Part shown: positions 34,347-43,093 of the stretch, piece by piece | Layout: each line of letters starts with the position of its first letter | Numbering within the stretch: position 1 is the first letter of the stretch | Assembly (NCBI GenBank): GCA_045545735.1 | Contig: JAZQBM010000001.1 | Span: forward strand, 124,001 to 188,000 | Direction of reading: 5' to 3' | From: Fimenecus sp045545735 | GTDB lineage: Bacteria > Bacillota > Clostridia > Oscillospirales > Acutalibacteraceae | Length of the DNA: 64,000 nt | Translations under genes and position numbers: made by a program | Notes under the pieces: generated by a model | What the model saw: the letters and a program-made list of their open reading frames with translations, nothing else | Databases searched by the model: none | What the model was told of the DNA's origin: nothing

Positions 34347-35428
34347 TATTTAACCTCTCCTTTCTTTTCTTTGATTACAAGTCCTTTAACTTTATTAATG
34401 TAAGCGACAAGTTTACCTTTAATTGTTTCATTGGATGTAAAAATCATCATAACAATAAGAATTACTGCGTAGAACAACATTCTGTAATTGCCAATTGTTT
34501 CTCTGAGAAGTTCAGGAATAAGTGTAAGTACAACTGCGGCAATAACGCTACCACGAATTGAACCGATACCGCCAAGAACGACAAATACAAGAATAAGAAT
34601 TGACATATTATAATCGAATTTAGATGCTTGAAGTGTTGAGAAATTGTGTGAATAAATTACACCTGCAACACCTGCGATGAATGCTGTTAAAGCAAAGGTA
34701 ATTAATTTGTATTTTGTAATATTGATACCTACTGATTCAGCTGCAATTCTGTTGTCACGAATTGACATAACTGCACGACCGGTACGTGAATATACAAAGT
34801 TATAAGCAACAACTACTGTTATGAATAAGATAATATATGCAATAATAAAGTTTGAATCCTTTGGTGTTCCGTTAATACCTAAAGCACCATTTATAAACAT
34901 TTCACCGTCAGCAGCCATATTCATATCGCTGACGCTTTTAAGTGATATATGAAAACCATTGGCATCTCTACCAAGGTAAATTGATGCACAAATATTTTTA
35001 ATAATTTCACCGAAAGCGAGTGTAACAATAGCAAGGTAGTCACCACGAAGACGAAGTACAGGAATTCCTATAAGAATACCGAAAAACGCAGCACAAAGTC
35101 CACCAAGAAGAAGTGCAATCGGGAATCTTACGATTGCTTCTGGAATTGCAGTTTCCATAAGATTTGAGAAAAGTGCACCTGAATAAGCACCTATACACAT
35201 AAATCCTGCCTGACCAAGACTAAGTTCACCAAGAATACCAACTGTAAGGTTAAGTGAAACAGCGAGAATAGCATAAACGCAAAGCGGAACAAGAAGGTCT
35301 TGCATCATATATGACATTCCGCCTGTTGCAAGCATAATTTCAACAATTACAAAGACTGCAATTAACATTATATATGTGATTAAACTCTTTTTTGTGTTGG
35401 GTTTAATCGACTTAGAATTCTTTTTCAT
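34346..35428 (-). CDS. livM: Branched-chain amino-acid ABC transporter permease LivM
   Basis: Membrane subunit with about ten transmembrane helices, 360 residues. LivM signatures: LSLGQAGFMCIGAYSGA, LRGDYLAIVTLAFGEI and the ATPase-contact loop SIRDNRIAAESVGIN, then GGIGSIRGSVIAA. It pairs with LivH. Its stop overlaps the livG start by one base. Confidence 0.95.
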   Translation of the reverse strand: MKKNSKSIKPNTKKSLITYIMLIAVFVIVEIMLATGGMSYMMQDLLVPLCVYAILAVSLNLTVGILGELSLGQAGFMCIGAYSGALFSNLMETAIPEAIVRFPIALLLGGLCAAFFGILIGIPVLRLRGDYLAIVTLAFGEIIKNICASIYLGRDANGFHISLKSVSDMNMAADGEMFINGALGINGTPKDSNFIIAYIILFITVVVAYNFVYSRTGRAVMSIRDNRIAAESVGINITKYKLITFALTAFIAGVAGVIYSHNFSTLQASKFDYNMSILILVFVVLGGIGSIRGSVIAAVVLTLIPELLRETIGNYRMLFYAVILIVMMIFTSNETIKGKLVAYINKVKGLVIKEKKGEVK

Positions 35429-35450
35429 AAGTAATATCTCCCTTCACAAA

Positions 35451-36332
35451 TTAAACTTTTTCGCTTATTTTCTTACCAAGGATACCCGTTGGCTTGACCA
35501 TAAGAATGATAATAAGAACGCCGAATACTATTGCATCTGCAAGTTGAGATGAAATGTAAGCTCTGCCAAGAATTTCAATAACACCAATAAGAATGCCACC
35601 AATCATAGCACCCGGAATTGAGCCGATGCCACCGAATACTGCAGCTGTAAATGCCTTAATACCAGGCATAGCACCTGTAGTGTTTGAAAGAATCGGGTAT
35701 GCTGAACAGTAAAGTGCACCTGCAACCGCTGCAAGAGCAGAGCCTATCGCAAATGTAAGTGATATCGTTTTGTTTACATTGATACCCATAAGTTGAGCTG
35801 CACCCTTGTCTTCTGATACAGCAAGCATTGCCTTACCACTTTTAGTTTTCTTAATAAAGAGTGAAAGACCTATAACTATGAGTAATGAAACAACAATTGC
35901 GGTAGATGTTTCACCTGAAATTACAACTTGTCCGTTAAATAATTTGATTGCAGGAATACTAACAACTGATGTAAAGTTTACAGGGTTTGCACCAAAAATT
36001 ACAAGTGCAATATTCTGCAAGAAATAACTTACACCGATTGCGGTAATAAGAACAGCAAGTGATGTTGATTGACGAAGTGGCTTGTAAGCAATTTTTTCAA
36101 TAGTAATGCCAAGCACTGTGCAAGCTACCATTGCAATAGCAACAGCTAAAAGGGGATGGAGTCCTGCTTTTGAAGCTGCAATATATACTACATATGCTCC
36201 AATCATAATAACGTCACCGTGTGCAAAGTTAAGCATTTTTGCAATGCCGTAAACCATAGTATAGCCAAGAGCAATAACCGCATATATGCTACCAAGACTG
36301 ATACCGTTAATCAGGTTACTTAAAAAACCCAT
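35451..36332 (-). CDS. livH: Branched-chain amino-acid ABC transporter permease LivH
   Basis: Membrane subunit of 293 residues with about eight helices. LivH signatures: GSIYAVIALGYTMVYGIAKMLNFAHGD, then ATPase-contact segment VSEDKGAAQLMGINV and FGGIGSIPGAMIGG. It is separated from livJ by about 157 bases that contain a strong hairpin, so its expression is probably reduced relative to livJ. Confidence 0.95.
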   Translation of the reverse strand: MGFLSNLINGISLGSIYAVIALGYTMVYGIAKMLNFAHGDVIMIGAYVVYIAASKAGLHPLLAVAIAMVACTVLGITIEKIAYKPLRQSTSLAVLITAIGVSYFLQNIALVIFGANPVNFTSVVSIPAIKLFNGQVVISGETSTAIVVSLLIVIGLSLFIKKTKSGKAMLAVSEDKGAAQLMGINVNKTISLTFAIGSALAAVAGALYCSAYPILSNTTGAMPGIKAFTAAVFGGIGSIPGAMIGGILIGVIEILGRAYISSQLADAIVFGVLIIILMVKPTGILGKKISEKV

Positions 36333-36439
36333 TATGTAACATTCCTTCCGTGTCTATGTGGTATATTACACCACAATAATAAAATCATCATATTATAACA
36401 CAGCTTAAGACAAAAATGCAATATAAAAAACAACAAAAA

Positions 36440-36469
36440 ATACCGACAGTAAATTATTACTGTCGGTAT
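36440..36469 (-). terminator. Intercistronic (partial) terminator after livJ
   Basis: Perfect 13-pair stem around an ATTA loop. On the minus strand it runs into TTTTTTGTTGTTTTTT, so it should terminate well; some read-through is needed for livHMGF unless they have another promoter. Confidence 0.9.
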
Positions 36470-36489
36470 ATATGCTATAATGTTACTGA

Positions 36490-37665
36490 TTAAAGAGCAA
36501 CGTAAGCGCCGTCTTTAATTACAACTGCCATTGGTTTCTTAGAAACTGCACCTGATGCATCCCAAGTAAGAGCTGCACCTGCACCTGTGATTCCGTTGTA
36601 TGAGAAATCATCAGCAGCAATAGCAACCTTGAGAATGTCACAGATTTCAGAAGCTGACATATCAGCAGTTACGTTGTTAGCCTTAAGAAGTTCTGCAATG
36701 ATGTAAACGCCGTCATAAGCGTCAGCAGCGAACTGGTTAGGAATTTCATTGTTGTAAGCTGCTTTGTAAGCAGAAACGAATTTCTGTGTTGCAACATCAT
36801 CAGCATCAGCAGCGAATGGAGTAAGAAGCATTACGCCTTCAGCGAGTTTTGTGTCAAAACCTGGAATTCCAAGAAGACCGTCAAGACCGTCGCAACCAAA
36901 GAATTTAGGTGCGTAGCTTGCTGATTCAGCAGCCTTAAGGATAAGAGATGCTTCTGTGTAATAGATTGGAAGGAATACAAGTTCAGCACCTGCTGTCTTG
37001 CAAGCTTGAATTTGAGCTGAGAAGTCTTTGTTGCTATCTTTTGTGAAAGACTGTTCAGCAACAAGTGTAATACCTCTGCTAGCTGCTTCTGCCTTAAATT
37101 TGTTGTAGATACCTGTTGAATAAGCATCTGATGAGTCATAGATTACAGCTACTTTTGATGCAACTTTGTTTTCAGCGATGTACTGAGCTGAACCAGCACC
37201 TTGGTTTGAGTCTGTAAAGCAAATCTGGAAGCAGTTGTCGTTAGCAATAACTGCGTCAGCTGATGCAGAAGGAGTAAGCTGGAACATATTATCAGCCTTT
37301 GTCTTTTCAATAACTGCAAGGCATGAACCTGAAGTTACTGTACCAAGGAAAATCTGCATACCCTGGTCTTTAAGTGAGTTGTAAGCACTAACTGCCTTGT
37401 CACCTGGGTCAGCTTCGTCGTCAGCTGTAACAAGCTTAAGGTTTGTGCCATTGATACCGCCAGCAGCGTTAATTTCTTCAACAGCAAGTTTAGCAGCATT
37501 AACAACTGCGTTACCGTACTGAGCAGCACCGCCTGTAAGAGGACCGCTAACACCGATTACGATTTCTTTAGCACCGTTGTCTTTGTTTCCGCCGCAAGCT
37601 GCGAAGCATGTTACGATAAGAGCAACAGCCATAACTACGGCAAGAACTTTTTTGAAGTTTTTCAT
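36490..37665 (-). CDS. livJ: Branched-chain amino-acid ABC transporter substrate-binding lipoprotein
   Basis: Binds leucine, isoleucine and valine, or related ligands, outside the membrane. 391 residues, lipoprotein signal ending CFAAC (Cys24). The type 1 periplasmic-binding fold starts at IVIGVSGPLTGGAAQYG, with EEINAAGGINGTNLKLV and DEADPGDKAV following, all typical of LivJ/LivK. GGAGGAAAATTCCT precedes the ATG. It heads the liv operon and is followed by a strong hairpin. Confidence 0.95.
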   Translation of the reverse strand: MKNFKKVLAVVMAVALIVTCFAACGGNKDNGAKEIVIGVSGPLTGGAAQYGNAVVNAAKLAVEEINAAGGINGTNLKLVTADDEADPGDKAVSAYNSLKDQGMQIFLGTVTSGSCLAVIEKTKADNMFQLTPSASADAVIANDNCFQICFTDSNQGAGSAQYIAENKVASKVAVIYDSSDAYSTGIYNKFKAEAASRGITLVAEQSFTKDSNKDFSAQIQACKTAGAELVFLPIYYTEASLILKAAESASYAPKFFGCDGLDGLLGIPGFDTKLAEGVMLLTPFAADADDVATQKFVSAYKAAYNNEIPNQFAADAYDGVYIIAELLKANNVTADMSASEICDILKVAIAADDFSYNGITGAGAALTWDASGAVSKKPMAVVIKDGAYVAL

Positions 37666-37689
37666 AGGAATTTTCCTCCTTAAAATTTT

Positions 37690-37711
37690 GCAAGATTTAG
37701 GTCAATCTTGC
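37690..37711 (-). other. Leader hairpin upstream of livJ
   Basis: Perfect eight-pair stem GCAAGATT / AATCTTGC with a six-base loop, lying between the promoter and the livJ ribosome-binding site. No T run, and no T-box or known riboswitch core, is seen around it. Confidence 0.4.
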
Positions 37712-37738
37712 TTTATATTTATAAAAATATTGTAAATA

Positions 37739-37767
37739 ATAATACACTAAAAAATGTTACAAGTCAA
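37739..37767 (-). promoter_or_regulatory. Predicted sigma-A promoter of the liv operon
   Basis: Minus strand: TTGACT (37767-37762), 17 bases, TATTAT (37744-37739), ten of twelve consensus positions. Leader about 65 bases. Confidence 0.7.
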
Positions 37768-37806
37768 CATTTTTTAGATATTTATTAACAAATTATGTAT
37801 ATTTTT

Positions 37807-39375
37807 TCAATACTTAAACTCATATTTGTAGTTGTTTTTAAATGTAAACTGTGCTTCATATTCATTTTGATTATTATTTTCAGCAAAAGTACAATTGCTT
37901 ATACCATCGATAGTATATTCCATTTCAATCAATCTACCACTGTTATTCACAATGATTGTAACATCAGTTTCTAAATATGAAGTGTCAAAATCTTTAACAT
38001 CTTTACTATTGTCAAACTCAAAAGTGTTTACAAATGAGCCGATGTTACTTGATTGTTTATCTGATTTTACAAGTTCCCGCTCTAAAACAAGTGTGATAAT
38101 ATAGCCACCACTACCTTTAATGCAAGTATATTCAGTGACTGAATCCGGTTTTAAAGAAGAGTCCTTATTTGATGGTGGAATAAATGAGTTTAAAGATTGG
38201 TTTTCATTAGTACCGTTTGAGAATTCAAAAGACTTTTTACCTGTACCATTAGATTGATTAATTACTTGATTTAACTGTGCTTTTGTCATATTTTCAGCGT
38301 CCGCAATGGCAGAATCAGTTTCAAATGCAGTCAATTGTATGTTTCTTGTTTGAGTTAAAGTAACATTAACATTACCTTTGAAAGCTTTTGTTTTGTTAAC
38401 TGCATTTACTGCGATTTTTATTGCTTCATCTTTTGTAATTTTGTTGTCGTCGAGAATTGTGGTTGATTCAAGGTTTTCGTCATCCGTAATATCTTCAATA
38501 CCGCCAAAAATTAAATCAAGAGTAAAACTCGTTCCCGCTTTGAACTCACGTTTTCTTACATTAATTTCATTGTCAAAAGGTGCATAAATATTTTCAGTAG
38601 AAATCTTATTGTAAATAGTTTTTTGTATTGTATTGACTGCTGTCAATGTATCAGCTATGTATAAAATTTCTGTTAACGCATTGTTTAATGAGTTAATCGC
38701 TGTTGCAACAGTTGTGGAATCGTTTGCATTAAATCCATCATTAAGCTCGTTGAGAGCATTTACAATTTCATTATGAGCATTTTTGAAATCAGACACGAGA
38801 TATTGTTGTGGGTCAAAATGATTATAATTTATATTTTTAATATCATCAAAAAGTAATTTTAATTTTGAATTGTCGTTTTTATTATCATATTCATATAACG
38901 CTACGCTTAAGTCATCAAGATAACCTGAATTGTTGACTTTCTTCATAAGCATATATATGTCACAATAACGTGTATAATCAATCATTTCAGAATAGTATCG
39001 AAGATTGATAACCTCAGCATAATTTTCGTCACTTTTATCTATTGAAAATTCACTGATTATATTCCAAAGTTTCTGACAATTTTCTGCAAATACAGTATCT
39101 ATTATAGATAAATCAAATATATTAGTTTCATCAATTTTAGCTTTATTCTTAATTTCAACAAATTTATTAACTACAGCATTGCAAACATCATTGTTTATTG
39201 CTGTTTTTTCTTCTGTATCAAGTTCTTTTACATATTGAAGGCAATTATTTAATTCATTTTCTGTAATATACTGATTGATTTGCTCAAGAGTTTTTTCTTT
39301 TCCGCCAAAACTACAAGATGAAAGTAGAATTGACAGAATGAGCAGGGGAGTTATAATTTTAAAAAAGTACTTCAT
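37807..39375 (-). CDS. Large lipoprotein of unknown function
   Basis: A 522-residue protein I do not recognise. It has a lipoprotein signal with LLSSC (Cys21). Residues about 25-280 are helical and acidic with leucine-rich heptad-like stretches. Residues about 290-522 look beta-rich and contain a Ser/Asn/Lys-rich segment near 385-420. Its C-terminal part (TDVTIIVNNSGRLIEMEYTI) resembles domains seen in surface lipoproteins of ruminococci, but I cannot name a family. It stands alone between the liv operon and the M28 gene, on the same strand as both. Confidence 0.7.
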   Translation of the reverse strand: MKYFFKIITPLLILSILLSSCSFGGKEKTLEQINQYITENELNNCLQYVKELDTEEKTAINNDVCNAVVNKFVEIKNKAKIDETNIFDLSIIDTVFAENCQKLWNIISEFSIDKSDENYAEVINLRYYSEMIDYTRYCDIYMLMKKVNNSGYLDDLSVALYEYDNKNDNSKLKLLFDDIKNINYNHFDPQQYLVSDFKNAHNEIVNALNELNDGFNANDSTTVATAINSLNNALTEILYIADTLTAVNTIQKTIYNKISTENIYAPFDNEINVRKREFKAGTSFTLDLIFGGIEDITDDENLESTTILDDNKITKDEAIKIAVNAVNKTKAFKGNVNVTLTQTRNIQLTAFETDSAIADAENMTKAQLNQVINQSNGTGKKSFEFSNGTNENQSLNSFIPPSNKDSSLKPDSVTEYTCIKGSGGYIITLVLERELVKSDKQSSNIGSFVNTFEFDNSKDVKDFDTSYLETDVTIIVNNSGRLIEMEYTIDGISNCTFAENNNQNEYEAQFTFKNNYKYEFKY

Positions 39376-39446
39376 TTAATCACCGAAAAAATTCAAGATA
39401 TTATGTAATAAATTTACCATAAAGATAGAAAAGTGTCAATTAAAAA

Positions 39447-39470
39447 ACGGTATGACCGAAATCATACCGT
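39447..39470 (-). terminator. Terminator after the M28 peptidase gene
   Basis: Perfect nine-pair stem ACGGTATGA / TCATACCGT with a six-base loop; TTTTTTAATTG follows on the minus strand. Confidence 0.88.
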
Positions 39471-39481
39471 AAATAAGTTGT

Positions 39482-40816
39482 TTATTTTTTCTGTGGTCCG
39501 TTATAACCGTTTTCTTTCTGGAATTTAGCAATCTTATCAATAACACTAAGAACTACGTCAAAGCCCTGTCCAACAGTTTCCATTTCAAAACGTTCAGCTT
39601 TATCATGGAATGTGTGGTAATACCAAGTAAGCATTGGGTTCTGTGCTGCAAATGTCACTGATTTAATTCCTGCTCTTGTCATTGGTGTACTGTCGCAACC
39701 GCCAACAGGATTGTGAATACAACCGTTAGTTTTGCTTTCAATACCCATTTCGTTAAATGTATCTTTGAACATCTTTTCAAGGTCAGTATCAAAACGGCAA
39801 CCCTGCCAGTCGTCTTTAATAACAACCTCAAAATACTCTTTGTCTGCAACAGAGTCAATGTTGATATTCCAAGCATTTTTTGTTAAGTCGTCATTTCTGT
39901 GCTTATGAACGAATGCCATTGAACCACGAAGACCTGCTTCTTCTGCACCGCAGTTGCAGTCAACAATACGACAATTTTTAGGCATCTTTTCAGGATTTTC
40001 TTTGAAGTACTTAATTACTGCATAGCTGAGAGCACAACCTGTAGCGTTATCCATAGCACCTTTTGATGCAGTTTCTTCATCGCCATCGTTCCACATAGTT
40101 ACAAAAGCACTACCAATTGCTGTAATTGCAGGTATAAAGTGCATAACATTAAGAAAAGTTTCAGTTGACTTTAAACTAGCAATTTCCATAGCCCATTCAG
40201 CTCCAACCATAAGACCTGAATAAACAGCAGCCATAAAAACTGAAACACCAACCATAAAGAATACGCAAACAGCACCAAAACCAACTTTGCCATAGGTTGT
40301 TATAAGACCATAAATTGGTTTTTCCGGATACTTAGATGCATTTTCTGAATGTTTCCAGTTCCAACTTGTATCTGTATGGCCTGAAAGAATGATTGTATAA
40401 TCATATTTGCCGTCTTCTGGGACTAATTCACCGTAAACGTTCTGTGAAATTTTTTGCTTGAAGAACATATCAAACCAAGGTTTGTAAAGAAAACAACTGC
40501 AAACGAGCCATATAACCATAGCAACACCAATAAATGCCATAAGGAACCATACACTTGGATTGCTGATAGCAAAATATGTAAGAACGCTTAAAATAACACC
40601 TACCCATCCTGCATAGGGAAGTCCACCTATACTTGAACGTGGTGAAACTGCAAATTCTTCTTTTTTTGCTTTTATGCCGATTTCTTCAAGTTTTGAACCC
40701 ATAAAATCTGCATATTTTCTTTCACCGTTTGAACCGGGAAGGCGAGAGCCAAAACTTTCAGCGTCCTTGACTAAATCATAGGCAAGTTCAGCATATTTTC
40801 TATTTTCCTCTTTCAT
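39482..40816 (-). CDS. Membrane-embedded M28 family metallopeptidase
   Basis: A 444-residue protein with the zinc-aminopeptidase motifs of family M28: SGHTD (His147), GAMDNATGC (Asp256), GAEEAGLRGS (Glu292/293), NIDS (Asp321) and the late YYHTFHD (His401/404). Four hydrophobic segments interrupt it: about 71-85, 89-110, 177-205 and 222-242. The last two lie between the first and second metal ligands. It is likely a membrane-bound peptidase with unknown substrate. Monocistronic. Confidence 0.85.
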   Translation of the reverse strand: MKEENRKYAELAYDLVKDAESFGSRLPGSNGERKYADFMGSKLEEIGIKAKKEEFAVSPRSSIGGLPYAGWVGVILSVLTYFAISNPSVWFLMAFIGVAMVIWLVCSCFLYKPWFDMFFKQKISQNVYGELVPEDGKYDYTIILSGHTDTSWNWKHSENASKYPEKPIYGLITTYGKVGFGAVCVFFMVGVSVFMAAVYSGLMVGAEWAMEIASLKSTETFLNVMHFIPAITAIGSAFVTMWNDGDEETASKGAMDNATGCALSYAVIKYFKENPEKMPKNCRIVDCNCGAEEAGLRGSMAFVHKHRNDDLTKNAWNINIDSVADKEYFEVVIKDDWQGCRFDTDLEKMFKDTFNEMGIESKTNGCIHNPVGGCDSTPMTRAGIKSVTFAAQNPMLTWYYHTFHDKAERFEMETVGQGFDVVLSVIDKIAKFQKENGYNGPQKK

Positions 40817-40891
40817 CGTAAAACCTCCAATGTGCGAATATACATTATATGTTACATTATTTTACAATTAAAATCAAGAGAAAAATGAATT

Positions 40892-42571
40892 TTATTCAAG
40901 TGCGTCAAAATCAACTAATTCGTCTTCAATTATATAATGTTCTTCGAATTCGGGTGAATTATATAATTGACGCTTGTTAATTTTATCTAAATCATTTGAA
41001 AAATATATTGTACCGTTCAAATACTCTCTTGCCATATCGTTAATAGATTTTTCATCAGCAGATATTGGGAATTGTTGCCAAAGCAGAACGCCATCTGTCC
41101 ACATATAATGTGCTATTGTTGGGTTTGAAATTCTTGCTGAATGTGCAATATAAACACGTTTATTTGTGTTAGAATTTTTAAAATTAAATTCGAATCCGGA
41201 TGTATAGAAATTTTCTATGCTGCTTTTTGGAGAATATTCGGAAAGAGGTTTGTAAGATATAGTTTTTCCATTTTCTTCTGCCAGTGCAAGATATAATTTG
41301 CCGTAATCACCTAAACCGTTTCCATCATATAAAGGTGTAAAATCTCTGTCATAGAAATTGAAATATACTCCGCTTCTGTATTTAATAACGGAATTATTAG
41401 GAATATCAACACGTATCAGTATTCTCATTTCTGCATCATCATAATAGAAATTAAAAATCTGACTATTTGCAATTGGTTTTTCATTATAAAAAACATCTTT
41501 TTCTTTATGCTCATATGCTTTTTCTATTTGTAGATATGTTGCATCACTGTATTTTAGTATTTCACTGTCTGGTAAATCTTTTAAATATTCTTTAGGAAAA
41601 CCAAGTTTCAGCATATGTTCTTTTGCGTAGTTTATTTCTTCTTGTGATGTGTTTGTATCAGCAGAGTTGTAAACCTCGCAGTCGGGTTTAGCGATTGCAG
41701 ATGCAAACATTGTAACCATTGGTGTAACTGCTAAAACAACAATTAACACCCAATAAATAGCCTTTTCTGCTTTGTTTAAAGATTGTTTTAATTCAAATTC
41801 AGGTTCTTGATGAGAAAGAACATTTTTTGCTCTGCCTAATTGACACAATGCTACGATAAGAAGAATAGGTGAAATTGTTGCAATTAGCGAAAATTCAAGT
41901 AAATAAGCAAAGATAATTGAAAAGAAGAATAACGCCATCATAGTAAAGCCTAAGTATAATTTAGGCTTTTTATCTTTTTCGGTTATGATGGTTTCGCATA
42001 AGTTTTTAATTCCCGAAAAAATCCACCAATATGTCAGTGTAGCCAAAAGGCTTGAAATGACAGCCCAAATAAATTTTAATTCACTTGCATCAACCATGTA
42101 TAAGGAAATACCACGAAGAATTATTCCTATAAAATTAATGGTAAGATTTAAAAATAAGGCACGATTAATTTTTTTATCTGTTTTTCTAAGTTTAAAAAGA
42201 CCGAATATAAGTAGCATTTCACCTATGAAACCTGTAATTTCACCTAACCCTGTAAAAAGATTGATTTTAAAATGATTAAGCAAAATTCCCCAGATTATAA
42301 AATTCAATGATAAACGCATATATACGTTTGGTATGACAGAATATATTTTACCAAAATCATCAGCAATCTTTTCTTTGTCGCCCATTTTTTCAATTGCCTT
42401 TTGTTGTGCTGATAAGTCATCATAACCTAAAGCAACATTTCTGTCATATTCTTCAAAAAGGTGAGAGTACAATTCCTCTCGCACTTCATTTCTTTTTTTA
42501 ACAGACATAATATTTTTGCATACGAACTTAACATATTCTTCAAATATAACAAATTCATTACATTCATTCAT
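40892..42571 (-). CDS. Membrane protein encoded with a PadR regulator (DUF1700-like N-terminus)
   Basis: A 559-residue protein. The first ~80 residues (VREELYSHLFEEYD, AIEKMGDKEKIADDFG) match the helical prefix found in DUF1700-type and permease-prefix proteins that accompany PadR regulators. About seven transmembrane helices follow (85-295), then an extracytoplasmic C-terminal domain of about 260 residues that I cannot identify. GGAGG precedes the ATG. It starts 29 bases after the PadR gene, so the pair forms an operon. It may sense or respond to membrane stress, as an inference. Confidence 0.75.
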   Translation of the reverse strand: MNECNEFVIFEEYVKFVCKNIMSVKKRNEVREELYSHLFEEYDRNVALGYDDLSAQQKAIEKMGDKEKIADDFGKIYSVIPNVYMRLSLNFIIWGILLNHFKINLFTGLGEITGFIGEMLLIFGLFKLRKTDKKINRALFLNLTINFIGIILRGISLYMVDASELKFIWAVISSLLATLTYWWIFSGIKNLCETIITEKDKKPKLYLGFTMMALFFFSIIFAYLLEFSLIATISPILLIVALCQLGRAKNVLSHQEPEFELKQSLNKAEKAIYWVLIVVLAVTPMVTMFASAIAKPDCEVYNSADTNTSQEEINYAKEHMLKLGFPKEYLKDLPDSEILKYSDATYLQIEKAYEHKEKDVFYNEKPIANSQIFNFYYDDAEMRILIRVDIPNNSVIKYRSGVYFNFYDRDFTPLYDGNGLGDYGKLYLALAEENGKTISYKPLSEYSPKSSIENFYTSGFEFNFKNSNTNKRVYIAHSARISNPTIAHYMWTDGVLLWQQFPISADEKSINDMAREYLNGTIYFSNDLDKINKRQLYNSPEFEEHYIIEDELVDFDALE

Positions 42572-42600
42572 AATATAACCTCCATCAGAGATTTAAATTG

Positions 42601-42945
42601 TCATATTGTGGAAAGTTCGCTGTTTAGAACTTTGCTAACAGCGGTACTATACACTTCCCATTCTTTTTTCTGTGATGCAAGTTCTTTTGTTCCTTTTTCA
42701 GTTATTTTATAGTACTTTCTCTTTCTGCCGTTTTCTTCACTTTCAACCCAACGCGATGAAAGATAATCTTCTTTTTCAAGGGCGTGAAGAATAGGGTAGA
42801 GTGTACCCTCATTCATTTGGAATACGTTTTCAGACATCATTTCAACAGTTTTGATAATTTGATAACCGTACATTTCACTTCTTGAAATTACGCTGAGTAC
42901 CAACATTCCTGTACTGCCTTTCGCAAGTTCTTTACTGATTTTCAT
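42601..42945 (-). CDS. PadR family transcriptional regulator
   Basis: A 114-residue winged-helix repressor with the PadR core: LVLSVISRSEMYGYQIIK, then MNEGTLYPILHALEKEDYLSSRW and KYYKITEKG. PadR proteins normally repress their own operon and a membrane target. Strong AAAGGAG precedes the ATG. The leader holds nested inverted repeats that are candidate operators. Confidence 0.94.
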   Translation of the reverse strand: MKISKELAKGSTGMLVLSVISRSEMYGYQIIKTVEMMSENVFQMNEGTLYPILHALEKEDYLSSRWVESEENGRKRKYYKITEKGTKELASQKKEWEVYSTAVSKVLNSELSTI

Positions 42946-42967
42946 AATAATAACTCCTTTCAGCTGT

Positions 42968-43054
42968 TACATAGATATTCGAGGTATAGTGCTTATTATA
43001 AAAGGTACCCTTTAAAAATATTTACTTCCAAAGGATACCTTGATTATCTATGTA
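42968..43054. repeat. Nested inverted repeats in the PadR leader (candidate operators)
   Basis: Outer arms TACATAGATA (42968-42977) and TATCTATGTA (43045-43054) match perfectly. Inner arms AAGGTACCCTTT (43002-43013) and AAAGGATACCTT (43030-43041) match at 11 of 12. Each inner arm is itself nearly palindromic. All lie just after the predicted -10 box. Confidence 0.65.
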
Positions 43055-43055
43055 T

Positions 43056-43084
43056 AATATAACATACTAATATTTTTTTGTCAA
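43056..43084 (-). promoter_or_regulatory. Predicted sigma-A promoter of the PadR operon
   Basis: Minus strand: TTGACA followed after 17 bases by TATATT, about 110-140 bases before the PadR start. The transcript would begin inside the outer inverted-repeat arm. Confidence 0.7.
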
Positions 43085-43093
43085 TAGGGGAGT

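Noticed and set aside
37666..37806. T-box or amino-acid riboswitch ahead of livJ
   Set aside because: Only one small hairpin is seen; there is no T-box sequence and no terminator/antiterminator pair.
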